This document shows, one piece after another, positions 27,927 through 37,042 of a DNA stretch of 64,000 bases. Within the stretch, counting starts at the first letter, position 1. Every line of letters starts with the position of its first letter. The stretch lies in contig NZ_CP121446.1 in NCBI RefSeq assembly GCF_030643905.1, positions 496,001-560,000 of the forward strand, written 5' to 3'. The notes beneath the pieces are model-generated. The model saw nothing but the letters and a program-made list of their open reading frames with translations. It ran no database searches and was not told where the DNA came from. Source of the DNA: Flavobacterium sp. IMCC34852. Lineage in GTDB: Bacteria; Bacteroidota; Bacteroidia; Flavobacteriales; Flavobacteriaceae. The position numbers and the translations under genes are program-made.

Positions 27927-28502
27927 TTATTTCTTCTCTTCTTTTTTAGTTTCCGTTTTTTCTTCTTTCTTATCTGAAGATTTGTAATTATCGTTTACCA
28001 ATTTGATTATTTCTTTGGTGATATCATAACTGTCTTTAGCATACAAAACTGAGGCAACATCTCCAGTACCATAAATATAGTCATATCCTTTTTCCTTGCC
28101 GAATTCTTTAATTACCTTTCTGTATTTGCTAACCAACGAATCCATTTCAACACCACTTTCTTGTTGCAATTTCTGAAACATTCCTTGTTGCGCATAACTT
28201 AATTCTTGCTCTCGTCTTTGTAATTCAGCACCTTTCTGTTGTGCCCAAACCTGTCCATTAGCTTGAGCATTTTTTTGAAAATTAGCAGCTTCTGATTTCA
28301 AACTATTGTATTCAACTTCTAATTGGCTTTCCATCACTTTAGATTGGTCTTTGTATTTTGCTCCAATATCTTTAGCTTCTATAGATTCGTCCATTAATTT
28401 TGAGGTATCAATATAAGCGGTTTTAAATTCTTTTGCTTCTGTTGTTTTATTGCATGAAATAATTGAAATTGCTAATGCAAAAAGTAGAACTGTTTTCTTC
28501 AT
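27927..28502 (-). CDS. OmpH/Skp-family periplasmic chaperone (lipoprotein)
   Basis: 191 residues. N-terminus M-K-K-T-V-L-L-F-A-L-A-I-S-I-I-S-C makes it a lipoprotein. It then has the Skp pattern: T-A-Y-I-D-T-S-K-L-M-D, a long coiled-coil stalk (residues about 40-130, Gln/Glu-rich), and Y-D-Y-I-Y-G-T-G-D-V-A-S-V-L-Y-A near the end. The last 20 residues are almost only Lys, Glu and Thr. Skp proteins hold unfolded outer-membrane proteins. Classical Skp is soluble; a lipidated form is common in flavobacteria. Confidence 0.85.
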   Translation of the reverse strand: MKKTVLLFALAISIISCNKTTEAKEFKTAYIDTSKLMDESIEAKDIGAKYKDQSKVMESQLEVEYNSLKSEAANFQKNAQANGQVWAQQKGAELQRREQELSYAQQGMFQKLQQESGVEMDSLVSKYRKVIKEFGKEKGYDYIYGTGDVASVLYAKDSYDITKEIIKLVNDNYKSSDKKEEKTETKKEEKK

Positions 28503-28537
28503 TATTTATTGTGATTTGATAAATTTATTTTCGGTTT

Positions 28538-28545
28538 CAAAAGTA
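28538..28545 (-). promoter_or_regulatory. Putative -7 box of the Skp-like gene
   Basis: TACTTTTG on the minus strand, 35 bases upstream of the start codon; TAnnTTTG match. Confidence 0.45.
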
Positions 28546-28755
28546 TAAAAATAAAAGGCAATAATCTAACGGTAAAAAATGACCTTGTAGAACAATTTTA
28601 TTGTTATAGAATTTAGTTATGATTAAAACAAAAACAATAATTACCTTTTATTATTTTTGGCTTTAAATAAAGCGTTTTAAGGGCGATTTGTGATTTAGAC
28701 AACGCTTTGCTTGGTTGGGGCTTTTTTAGTTAAAATTGGGTCTTTAATTTGGTTT

Positions 28756-29601
28756 TTACTTGTTTTTTAGAATGTAAATGTGCGACGAATATTCATTGGT
28801 CTTCTTGCCGCTCAAATTTGACTTCCATCCTACAAAAAAAGCCCTAACAAAATTCATTTTACCTGATCTGTATTTTTCTGAAAGCAAGCTGACATAAAAA
28901 CTATCAAACTTCATAGGTAAAACTTCAACCAATTTAATTTCCTTCTCAGCAAATAATTTCTCAATAGCCGTTTTAGAGAAATGCCATATGTGTCTTGGCA
29001 CATCAAACGCTGCCCAATATTTTCCGTAAAAATTGGCATCAAACGATTTAAAATTCGGCACAGCGATAATAATAGTCCCGGTTGGTTTTATTAATCTTTT
29101 CAATTCTGAGATATACTCTTCAAGATTGGGCACATGTTCTAAAACATGCCACATGGTAATTACATCAAACGAATTGCTTTCTAATTCTGTTAAACCCTGT
29201 GCAAAAGTTACGCCTTTTTGAATAGCTATTCCCTTTGCTTTAGCACTAGGTTCAATACCCGTAATTTGCCAACCATCATTTTTAGCTACCACTAAAAAGT
29301 CGCCTGTTCCGGCGCCAATATCTAAAAGTTTTCCTTTTTGAGTTTGTGCATTGATTAATTTGAGTTTGTTTTTAAGAGCAATACCTTTTACAAAATGATA
29401 GGCTCTTTCAAACAAAGATCGCTTTCCATCGGTGTGTGAAATGTAGTCGTCGCTTTCATAATAAGACGGTAATTTCTCCAAACTCGGTTTTGGAAATGTA
29501 ATTAAGATATCATATTCAGGATTGTGATGCAATTCGAAAATTTCTTTAGAAACCGAATAATCTCTAACTTTCTGAAAAAAAATATTATTTTGAAAACTCA
29601 T
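28756..29601 (-). CDS. Class I SAM-dependent methyltransferase
   Basis: 281 residues. SAM-binding motif I is L-L-D-I-G-A-G-T-G-D-F (residues about 90-100); motif II-III regions are T-G-I-E-P-S and F-D-V-I-T-M-W-H-V-L-E-H-V; the pattern fits UbiG/Methyltransf_11/23-type enzymes. The N-terminal 60 residues, with H-N-P-E-Y-D-I-L-I-T-F-P-K-P, look like the family that modifies sugars or lipids, but the substrate is unknown. It lies downstream of mnmG on the same strand, 101 bases away, with a parS-like site in the gap. Confidence 0.85.
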   Translation of the reverse strand: MSFQNNIFFQKVRDYSVSKEIFELHHNPEYDILITFPKPSLEKLPSYYESDDYISHTDGKRSLFERAYHFVKGIALKNKLKLINAQTQKGKLLDIGAGTGDFLVVAKNDGWQITGIEPSAKAKGIAIQKGVTFAQGLTELESNSFDVITMWHVLEHVPNLEEYISELKRLIKPTGTIIIAVPNFKSFDANFYGKYWAAFDVPRHIWHFSKTAIEKLFAEKEIKLVEVLPMKFDSFYVSLLSEKYRSGKMNFVRAFFVGWKSNLSGKKTNEYSSHIYILKNK

Positions 29602-29634
29602 ATAAACGCTTTATTGATAAGGCTTGGCCAACTT

Positions 29635-29650
29635 CGTTTCACGTGGAACG
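29635..29650. promoter_or_regulatory. parS-like site (symmetric variant)
   Basis: CGTTTCACGTGGAACG matches the 16-base parS consensus TGTTTCACGTGGAACA/TGTTCCACGTGAAACA at the 14 inner bases; only the two outermost bases differ, and they change symmetrically. It is between genes. Confidence 0.6.
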
Positions 29651-29702
29651 CAATTGATGTTAAATTTTAGATATTTGATTTTTGATGGCTGAACTTTAAA
29701 AT

Positions 29703-31574
29703 TTATCTTCCCATGTAAATTAATAAAACTGAAATGTCGGCCGGTGAAACACCACTAATTCGCGAAGCTTGTGAAATAGTTACCGGGCGAATGGCGCTTA
29801 GTTTTTGTTTGGCTTCTATTGACATGGATTTGATTTTGTGATAATCGAAATTTTCCGGGATCTTAATATCTTCTAAGCGGATAAGCTTTTCGGCATTATT
29901 TCTTTCCTTTTCTATATAACCGGAATACTTCACTTGAATTTCAGCTTGCTCAATAATCTCTTTATCCAAATCATTTTCTTGTATGTATTTTTGAACTTTA
30001 TCAAATTTCAAAATATCATCCAATTCAATTTGAGGACGTGAAAATACTTTAAACATTTTATCTGATTGTGTCATTGGCGCACTTTCTTTTTCGGCTAAAA
30101 TCGGATTGGCTTCTTCTTGTGTAATACTAGTTTCTTTGAAGAAGTTGACCATTTTTTCGCTTTCATTGAACTTGTGCTCCATTCTTCGCATTCGCTTTTC
30201 AGACGCCAAACCAATTTCGAAAGATTTTGGTGTTAATCTAAAATCTGCATTGTCCTGGCGCAACAGTGTTCTGTATTCCGCTCGTGAAGTAAACATGCGG
30301 TAAGGTTCTTCTGTGCCTTTGGTAATTAAATCATCTATTAGAACGCCAATATAGGCTTCGTCACGACGAAGAATCATAGGCTCTTGTTCTTTCACTTTTA
30401 ATGCCGCATTGATTCCGGCCATCATCCCTTGAGAGGCGGCTTCCTCGTAACCGGTTGTTCCGTTGATTTGTCCAGCAAAATACAAGCCTTCAACCAACTT
30501 GGTTTCTAAAGTATGTTTTAATTGTGTTGGCGGAAAATAATCGTATTCAATCGCGTAACCGGGACGGAAAAACTTAACTTTCTCAAAACCTTCTACTGAG
30601 CGCAATGCTTTAAATTGAATATCTTGAGGTAATGAAGTTGAAAAGCCGTTTACATAAACTTCAACGGTATTCCACCCTTCAGGTTCAACAAAAAGCTGGT
30701 GACGTTCTTTATCGGCAAAACGGTTAATCTTATCTTCAATAGATGGACAATATCTTGGCCCTATACTTTTAATTCTGCCGTTAAACATAGGCGAACGATC
30801 AAATCCTTCGCGCAAAATATTATGCACTTCATTCGAAGTATAAGTCATGTGACACAACATTTGATGCGACAAAGGTTTGGTTTCATCAGAATAAGAAAAC
30901 TTATCCGGAATCAAATCTCCGGGTTCTTCACGCATTTTTGAATAGTCTAAAGAACGACCGTCAACTCGTGGCGGCGTTCCGGTTTTCATTCTTCCTGATT
31001 CGAAACCAACTTTAATTAAATCTTCGGTTATGCCAAAAGCAGCACTTTCGCCCGCTCTTCCTCCACCAAATTGTTTGTCTCCAATGTGAATCAATCCATT
31101 TAAGAAAGTACCATTGGTTAAGACAACCGTTTTAGCTTTAATTTCAATTCCCAACGAAGTGACAATCCCTTCAATCTTGTTATTCTTTATCAAAAGACCT
31201 TTGACCATCTCCTGGTAAAAATCGAGATTTTCTGTTCGCTCCAACATTAATCGCCACTCTTCTGCAAAACGCATTCGGTCACTTTGCACTCTTGGCGACC
31301 ACATGGCCGGACCTTTTGATTTATTCAACATTTTAAATTGCACCGCGGTTTTATCAGAAACAATTCCCGAGTAACCACCAAGCGCATCTATTTCACGAAC
31401 AATTTGTCCTTTGGCTATTCCGCCCATAGCAGGATTACACGACATCTGAGCTATATTCTGCAAACTCATCGTGACCAACAAAGTTTTACAACCTAAATTA
31501 GCCGATGCCGCCGCTGCTTCACAACCCGCATGTCCAGCTCCTACTACTATGGTATCGTATTTTTCTAAAAACAT
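29703..31574 (-). CDS. mnmG: tRNA uridine-5-carboxymethylaminomethyl modification enzyme MnmG
   Basis: 623 residues, normal length. FAD-binding Rossmann motif V-V-G-A-G-H-A-G-C-E-A at residues about 10-20, M-S-C-N-P-A-M-G-G-I-A-K-G, G-R-A-G-E-S, R-Y-C-P-S-I-E-D-K, and G-Y-E-E-A-A-S-Q-G near the end. With MnmE it modifies the wobble uridine of several tRNAs; in many bacteria it lies near the origin of replication. It follows ybeY by three bases, making a DUF4175-ybeY-mnmG operon. Confidence 0.97.
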   Translation of the reverse strand: MFLEKYDTIVVGAGHAGCEAAAASANLGCKTLLVTMSLQNIAQMSCNPAMGGIAKGQIVREIDALGGYSGIVSDKTAVQFKMLNKSKGPAMWSPRVQSDRMRFAEEWRLMLERTENLDFYQEMVKGLLIKNNKIEGIVTSLGIEIKAKTVVLTNGTFLNGLIHIGDKQFGGGRAGESAAFGITEDLIKVGFESGRMKTGTPPRVDGRSLDYSKMREEPGDLIPDKFSYSDETKPLSHQMLCHMTYTSNEVHNILREGFDRSPMFNGRIKSIGPRYCPSIEDKINRFADKERHQLFVEPEGWNTVEVYVNGFSTSLPQDIQFKALRSVEGFEKVKFFRPGYAIEYDYFPPTQLKHTLETKLVEGLYFAGQINGTTGYEEAASQGMMAGINAALKVKEQEPMILRRDEAYIGVLIDDLITKGTEEPYRMFTSRAEYRTLLRQDNADFRLTPKSFEIGLASEKRMRRMEHKFNESEKMVNFFKETSITQEEANPILAEKESAPMTQSDKMFKVFSRPQIELDDILKFDKVQKYIQENDLDKEIIEQAEIQVKYSGYIEKERNNAEKLIRLEDIKIPENFDYHKIKSMSIEAKQKLSAIRPVTISQASRISGVSPADISVLLIYMGR

Positions 31575-31577
31575 TTT

Positions 31578-32000
31578 TTATTTTTGTTTCACGTGGAACA
31601 TTTTCATTTTCTCCTCTTCCTTTTCACGCATTAGTTGTTCGTCTTGTTCAGACTTGTCTTTGTAACCGCAATAATGTAAAACGCCGTGAACCATTACGCG
31701 CTTTAATTCATCCTCAAAAGAAACATTGAAATCTTTTGCGTTATCTCGAACTCTTTCTATGGAAATAAAAATATCACCGTGTAGTTCGTTTCCGACAGAA
31801 TAATCAAAGCTAATGATGTCTGTTAACGTATCATGGTCCAGGTATTGCTGGTTTATCTCCAACAAATAATCATCGTCACAGAAGATGTAATTAATCTCGC
31901 CTTCGTTCTTTAATTCGGAGGTAATGACTTTGGAAAGCCAATCGACATAAAGCGATTCATTGTCTAAATTGAAATTTGACTCGTAATTAAAACTAATCAT
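31578..32000 (-). CDS. ybeY: Endoribonuclease YbeY
   Basis: 140 residues. Contains D-I-I-S-F-D-Y, N-E-L-H-G-D-I-F-I-S and the zinc motif H105-G-V-L-H109-Y-C-G-Y-K-D115. In the family consensus H-x3-H-x5-H the third ligand is His; here that position is Asp. YbeY acts in 16S rRNA 3'-end maturation and ribosome quality control. Its first codons overlap the DUF4175 gene by eight bases. Its last codons (M-F-H-V-K-Q-K) are written by a parS sequence. Confidence 0.93.
   Translation of the reverse strand: MISFNYESNFNLDNESLYVDWLSKVITSELKNEGEINYIFCDDDYLLEINQQYLDHDTLTDIISFDYSVGNELHGDIFISIERVRDNAKDFNVSFEDELKRVMVHGVLHYCGYKDKSEQDEQLMREKEEEKMKMFHVKQK
31585..31600. promoter_or_regulatory. parS centromere-like site, exact match
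   Basis: TGTTTCACGTGGAACA, whose complement TGTTCCACGTGAAACA is a full match to the parS consensus bound by ParB. It lies inside the 3' end of ybeY, 11 bases before mnmG. parS sites cluster close to oriC in most bacteria. Confidence 0.85.
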
Positions 32001-35000
32001 TCTTGATAAAATATTCTTGAACCTTCTGGTTAAAATTGGAGCGCAAAGGTAAGCTTTGTCTATTTAAAATTTCAATACTATTCAAATATTCTTGAAGCTT
32101 GCTTGGCAAAGCATTGGCTTGATTATTAAATTCTTTCTTATTCGTTTCCGATTGTCGCTTTTTATCTTCGCCTTGTTGTTGCAAAGCCTTTTCTAATTTT
32201 AACAACTCGTATTTCACATTAAGAATCTTTTGAAGCGTTTCGTTATTAAAACCTTTGTTAAGTAATTGCTTCTCGATTTGCTTCATTTGATTTAAGGTGT
32301 TTTGACCGTTACCACCAAGACCTTGCTTCTTTAATTCCTTTTCTAAAGCTTCACGCAATTGTTGTTGCTCTTTGTAAATTTCCATGATGGCTTTAGCATC
32401 ACCTTCGCCGTCTTGACCTTCTTCACCGCCTTTTTCATTCCCTTGGCCTTGTCCTGATTTTCCTCCTTGTTGGCCTTTACCTTCTTTACTTCCTTGCTGA
32501 CCCTGACCGGGTTTCTCACCTTCTTTTCCATCTTGACCTTCGCCCGGTTTTTCACCTTTCTTCATGCCCTTTTTCATCTTCTCCCCTAAACCATCTTGCT
32601 TTTTGATAATATCCGGCAATTGCATGCCGGCACCTTGTCCTTGACCAGGTTTGGGTTTGCCTTGTCCTTGTCCTTGCATTTGCATCTGCATTTGCATGCC
32701 ATTTAGAATATCACTTAACATATCGGCTAATTTATTAGCAGAAGAAACAGCGTATTGTTGGTGTGAATTTCCCTTTGACACATTAGCTTCCGCCAAATTC
32801 TCTAAGGCTTTATCTACGTTGTACTGAACGTTCCCAATTTCCTTTGTGACTTCTTCCGCTATTTTAGGATTCCGTAATGACATGGCAAACAAACTGTCGT
32901 CAACATGTTTGAATTGTTGTTTTAAATCTTGTTGGATTTTTAAGTTTTTATTGAACGATGGCGCACCGCGTTTCAAATTTTTAAACTGTTTCATTACATC
33001 TTCTTGAGAGAATGAATAAGCCAATAGATTATCTAAAATCTGACGTAACATAGCCACATCTTCTTCCATTTGCTCCATGTCACCGGATTGCATCTGTTCC
33101 ATCATTTGCTGGCTCATTTGCTTCATCTTTTTGGAAGCGCTTTTTTGCTTTGGCTTTGCTTTGTCTTTTTGTTGCTTTTGCAATTGATCTTTAGCGTTCT
33201 TTAAATCTTCGTCTATACTTTTCTCCTTTTCATCCGTATTTTGTAAATCCATAGGAGATTTCAATTCCTTATTGTCTTTGTCTAACTCATTCAACTCTTC
33301 TTGAAGTTTGTCAAACTCTTTGTTGATGTCTTCTTGTTTTTCAGCATTGTTCTCCTCATTCTTATCGGCCAATTTATCTTGCTTTTCTGCTAGTTTGTCC
33401 AGTTTATCTGCAATCTGCTCAGCCTTTTTTTCCACGTAATAACGCTTGGTTAATTCCACTAATTGCTCTAAACTCTTGGTTTGATTTTTACTGGCTTGTT
33501 GGAATTTTTCCATCTTTTCAAACAGCTCTTCTTTACTGATTTTATCATTCAGTTTTTGAAGTTCATCCAAAAGCTTTTGGTTTTTCTCTAATTCTTCTTT
33601 GGTTTTCTCTAAGCGTTCTTGCAACAATTCTTTCTTCTCGTCTTTCTTCTCGGTTTTGAATTGCTCCAGATTGTCTTTCATCTTCTCCGAAAACTCTTTC
33701 ATCAATTCGTCTTGTTGCTTTTGGCGCTGGATAAAATCGTTGACTTTTTGTTGTTCTTTGTAATCCAAGTTGTCTTTCTCTTTACCCATTTTTTGCAGTT
33801 TTTCCATTTCGGATAATTGCTTGTCTTGCGCCTTTAAAGATTTAGCCAATGAATTAATGTTGTCGTTTTGCTGTTGCAACATTTCGTCTTGTTTCTCTGT
33901 TTCTGTGGTAATTCGGTTGCTGAATACAGCAGACTTGGTGCTTTTCAAACCGTGAATCGCATCATTGTCAAAAATCTCAAAATAGTACTCATAAGAAACA
34001 CCTTCTTCTACCGGAAGATTACTCGGGAACGAAAACACAAACTGATCGTAAACATCTTTCTTAACGCTTATGAATGCTTTTTTAGGGCTGTTTGGCGTGT
34101 CTTTCGGATAATAGACAATTTGCAGCTTAGAAAGTCCGTAATCGTCTGAAACTTGACCCAGAACATAATTCTTATTCACCTTTAAACTATCGGGCGCATT
34201 GTTTACGGTAATTGTTGGGAACTGGTCTTTGATAACTGAAATCTGATAATTTAGTTTCTCGTAATTCTGAACCTTATTGTTAGACGTTAAAATTTGATAA
34301 TCTACATTTTGAAGTATGCTCTTTGACAACGTAAATAGATTGTCTTGTTTGGCAAAAGCAAAACGATTGTTGGCATTCACCCAATCCACTTTTTGCGTCG
34401 CCAACGTATTCATTCGCCAAGTAACCTTTGTTCCTTCGGGAATTATGGCGTTTCCGGTTCCTTTAATGACTTCTGATTTTTTGTTCAAATAACTCGGAAA
34501 ATTTAAAACCATTTCGAAATTGGCTATTGAAGGAACGGTTACCACTTTCAATTCATAATCACGGGAAGAAACCTCATTGGCTTCTATATGAAATTCTAAA
34601 TCTTCGGATGGTTTAGGAATTACAAATTGAAATTCACCGGCTTTGTTGCTTTCCATAAAATAGCTTTCCTCACCAATGTAAATCATCGCATTCTCCGGAA
34701 AAACTTTACCAACGGTTTTGACTTTTACCAAAAAATCTTTGTTTTGTTCAGTTTGCAAATTGTCATTTACCAAGACAAATTCGAAGGGCGCCGGCGGTAA
34801 AAACTGTTGTTTAAAATTCACCACACGATTCAAACTTTGGGACAAAATATCACCTTTCCCTGAAATCAGGAAAAACAAAAAGAATAAAATCGGAATCACC
34901 GCCAACGGTAAGTACTTCTTATTCTTCCTTAAATTAATAGCATTGCCAAAAGGAATGGGTTGCAACGTACTTGCCTTTTGTTCAATCGACGCCAAAAGCA

Positions 35001-35367
35001 ACTCTGATTTATTTTGGTCTTGAGACAATTGTAAAAAGTTGGTCAACTTATCGCCTACTTCACTAAAATGGTTTCCGATAATGTTGGAAGCTTGGTTGTA
35101 ATCAATTCCTTTTTGCAATTTGAAAAGCTTGAATATCGGGAAAAGAATAAATCGCAAAAGCAGAAACAATTCCACAACAACGAATAAGGCAAACAAAATA
35201 GTTCTCGCCGTTGGTTTCAACCAGAGAAAATATTCCACAAAAAGCGTGAAAATAAAATACAACAAACCTAAGCCAACGAAAAATATGGTTCCGCGCAGCA
35301 ATTCATTGGTATAAAACTTCCGAATAAAGTCTTCTAACTTTTGATAAATAAGGTTTGATTTTTCCAC
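31993..35367 (-). CDS. Large DUF4175 membrane protein with coiled coils
   Basis: 1124 residues. Two to three membrane helices near the N-terminus (residues about 27-80 and 150-170), a beta-rich domain (about 185-500), then about 400 residues of charged coiled coil (Lys/Glu/Gln), and a low-complexity stretch of Q-G-Q-G-K-P-G-type repeats (about 910-1010) before a final helical part. This is the layout of Bacteroidota DUF4175 proteins; function unknown, inner membrane. It heads the operon with ybeY and mnmG. Confidence 0.85.
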   Translation of the reverse strand: MEKSNLIYQKLEDFIRKFYTNELLRGTIFFVGLGLLYFIFTLFVEYFLWLKPTARTILFALFVVVELFLLLRFILFPIFKLFKLQKGIDYNQASNIIGNHFSEVGDKLTNFLQLSQDQNKSELLLASIEQKASTLQPIPFGNAINLRKNKKYLPLAVIPILFFLFFLISGKGDILSQSLNRVVNFKQQFLPPAPFEFVLVNDNLQTEQNKDFLVKVKTVGKVFPENAMIYIGEESYFMESNKAGEFQFVIPKPSEDLEFHIEANEVSSRDYELKVVTVPSIANFEMVLNFPSYLNKKSEVIKGTGNAIIPEGTKVTWRMNTLATQKVDWVNANNRFAFAKQDNLFTLSKSILQNVDYQILTSNNKVQNYEKLNYQISVIKDQFPTITVNNAPDSLKVNKNYVLGQVSDDYGLSKLQIVYYPKDTPNSPKKAFISVKKDVYDQFVFSFPSNLPVEEGVSYEYYFEIFDNDAIHGLKSTKSAVFSNRITTETEKQDEMLQQQNDNINSLAKSLKAQDKQLSEMEKLQKMGKEKDNLDYKEQQKVNDFIQRQKQQDELMKEFSEKMKDNLEQFKTEKKDEKKELLQERLEKTKEELEKNQKLLDELQKLNDKISKEELFEKMEKFQQASKNQTKSLEQLVELTKRYYVEKKAEQIADKLDKLAEKQDKLADKNEENNAEKQEDINKEFDKLQEELNELDKDNKELKSPMDLQNTDEKEKSIDEDLKNAKDQLQKQQKDKAKPKQKSASKKMKQMSQQMMEQMQSGDMEQMEEDVAMLRQILDNLLAYSFSQEDVMKQFKNLKRGAPSFNKNLKIQQDLKQQFKHVDDSLFAMSLRNPKIAEEVTKEIGNVQYNVDKALENLAEANVSKGNSHQQYAVSSANKLADMLSDILNGMQMQMQMQGQGQGKPKPGQGQGAGMQLPDIIKKQDGLGEKMKKGMKKGEKPGEGQDGKEGEKPGQGQQGSKEGKGQQGGKSGQGQGNEKGGEEGQDGEGDAKAIMEIYKEQQQLREALEKELKKQGLGGNGQNTLNQMKQIEKQLLNKGFNNETLQKILNVKYELLKLEKALQQQGEDKKRQSETNKKEFNNQANALPSKLQEYLNSIEILNRQSLPLRSNFNQKVQEYFIKND

Positions 35368-35473
35368 TTTTCAGCCAATCTTTTTTATAACCGATAAATG
35401 TACAATTTTTGGCGAATAACCAACGTTAAAAATTTGCCAATGAAAATTCGTGATTTCTTGGCTAATTAAATTT

Positions 35474-35481
35474 TATCTTTG
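35474..35481 (+). promoter_or_regulatory. Putative -7 box of gltX
   Basis: TATCTTTG, 18 bases before the gltX start; TAnnTTTG match. Confidence 0.5.
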
Positions 35482-35499
35482 CACCAAAATTTTACTAAA

Positions 35500-37005
35500 A
35501 TGTCAAGACCTGTTAGAGTTCGTTTTGCCCCAAGTCCGACCGGACCTTTGCACATTGGTGGCGTGAGAACCGCTTTATTCAATTATTTATTTGCCAAAAA
35601 ACATAACGGTGTTTTCTATTTGAGAATTGAAGATACCGACCAAAATCGCTTCGTTCCCGGGGCGGAACAATATATTTTTGAAGCCTTAGAATGGTTAGGC
35701 ATTGCGCCAAGCGAAACTGTTGGAAAGAATGAAAAATTCGGACCATACCGTCAAAGCGAAAGAAAACCGTTGTACAAACAATACGCTGATCAATTAGTAA
35801 ATTCGGGTTGGGCTTACTATGCTTTTGACTCGGCTGAAGCTTTGGATGCGCACAGAAAACAACACGAAGCCGAAGGTAAAACCTTTATTTACAATTGGCA
35901 TAATCGTGAAAAATTGGATACTTCTTTAGTAATTTCAAATGAAGAAACCGAAAAAAGAATTGCGGCTGGCGAAACTTATGTGATTCGTTTTAAAACGCCT
36001 GTGAATGAAACTTTGCATTTGCATGACAGCATTCGAGGTGATTTGAAATTTGAAACCAATTTGCTAGACGACAAAGTTTTGTTCAAATCAGACGGAATGC
36101 CAACATATCATTTAGCGAATATTGTCGATGACCATTTGATGGAAACCTCGCATGTAATTCGTGGCGAAGAATGGTTACCATCGATGCCTTTGCATAGTTT
36201 ATTATACAAAGCCTTTGGTTGGGAAGCACCTGAATTTGCACATTTACCATTGATTTTAAAACCAATTGGTAACGGAAAATTATCGAAACGCGATGGCGAT
36301 AAAATGGGCTTTCCGGTATTTCCATTAGAATGGAAAAGTGAAGAAGGCGTTTCCTCGGGTTACCGAGAAAAAGGATTTTTCCCGGAAGCTGTGGTTAACT
36401 TTTTGGCACTATTAGGCTGGAATGACGGAACCGAACAGGAACTGTTTTCTTTGGAAGAACTGACTCAAAAGTTCGATTTAAACCGAGTGCACAAAGCCGG
36501 AGCCAAATTTGATCCGGAGAAAAACAAATGGTTCAACCACCAATACTTGCAAAAACAAAGTGATGAAAGTTTGGCAAAAGCCTTTGCGCCTACTTTGTTT
36601 GAAAAAGGAATCACAATTGAAAACAATAAACTGGTTAGAATCGTTTCTTCGATAAAAGAACGTGCTAATTTTGTTTCAGAATTTTGGGATTTAGCCGATT
36701 ATTTCTTTGTGGCACCAACTTCGTATGATGAAAAAGCCGCTAAGAATTGGAAAGAAGACACGCCGAATTTGATGCAACAATTGATTTCTGTTTTGGAAAA
36801 TGTGGGCGAATTCTCTTCGGCAAACATTGAAACTATCGTAAAAGATTGGATGACCAATAACGAAATCGGTATGGGAAAAGTGATGCAGCCCTTCCGTTTG
36901 AGTTTGGTTGGAGCATTAAAAGGACCGCATTTGTTTGATATAGTGGAACTCATTGGCAAAGAAGAAACCATCAAGCGACTGGAGAAAGCGATTGCAACGT
37001 TATAA
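35500..37005 (+). CDS. gltX: Glutamate--tRNA ligase
   Basis: 501 residues from ATG 35500 (a TTG 21 bases earlier lies in the -7 box and is rejected). Class I signature P-S-P-T-G-P-L-H-I-G-G (HIGH box at 18-21) and K-L-S-K-R at 260-264. The anticodon-binding domain is the C-terminal helical part. It joins glutamate to tRNA-Glu. The separate glnS in this window fits a direct route to Gln-tRNA. Confidence 0.96.
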   Translation: MSRPVRVRFAPSPTGPLHIGGVRTALFNYLFAKKHNGVFYLRIEDTDQNRFVPGAEQYIFEALEWLGIAPSETVGKNEKFGPYRQSERKPLYKQYADQLVNSGWAYYAFDSAEALDAHRKQHEAEGKTFIYNWHNREKLDTSLVISNEETEKRIAAGETYVIRFKTPVNETLHLHDSIRGDLKFETNLLDDKVLFKSDGMPTYHLANIVDDHLMETSHVIRGEEWLPSMPLHSLLYKAFGWEAPEFAHLPLILKPIGNGKLSKRDGDKMGFPVFPLEWKSEEGVSSGYREKGFFPEAVVNFLALLGWNDGTEQELFSLEELTQKFDLNRVHKAGAKFDPEKNKWFNHQYLQKQSDESLAKAFAPTLFEKGITIENNKLVRIVSSIKERANFVSEFWDLADYFFVAPTSYDEKAAKNWKEDTPNLMQQLISVLENVGEFSSANIETIVKDWMTNNEIGMGKVMQPFRLSLVGALKGPHLFDIVELIGKEETIKRLEKAIATL

Positions 37006-37042
37006 AAAGAAAAGTCCCGATTAACTCGGGACTTTTCTTTTT
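37004..37042. terminator. Bidirectional terminator
   Basis: Stem AAAAGTCCCGA/TCGGGACTTTT with loop TTAAC, A/T-runs on both sides, between gltX and a convergent gene. Confidence 0.9.

Noticed and set aside
32400..32700. Gln-Gly-rich repetitive DNA as a CRISPR or satellite array
   Set aside because: It is in-frame low-complexity coding sequence within the DUF4175 gene; units are irregular and there are no spacers.
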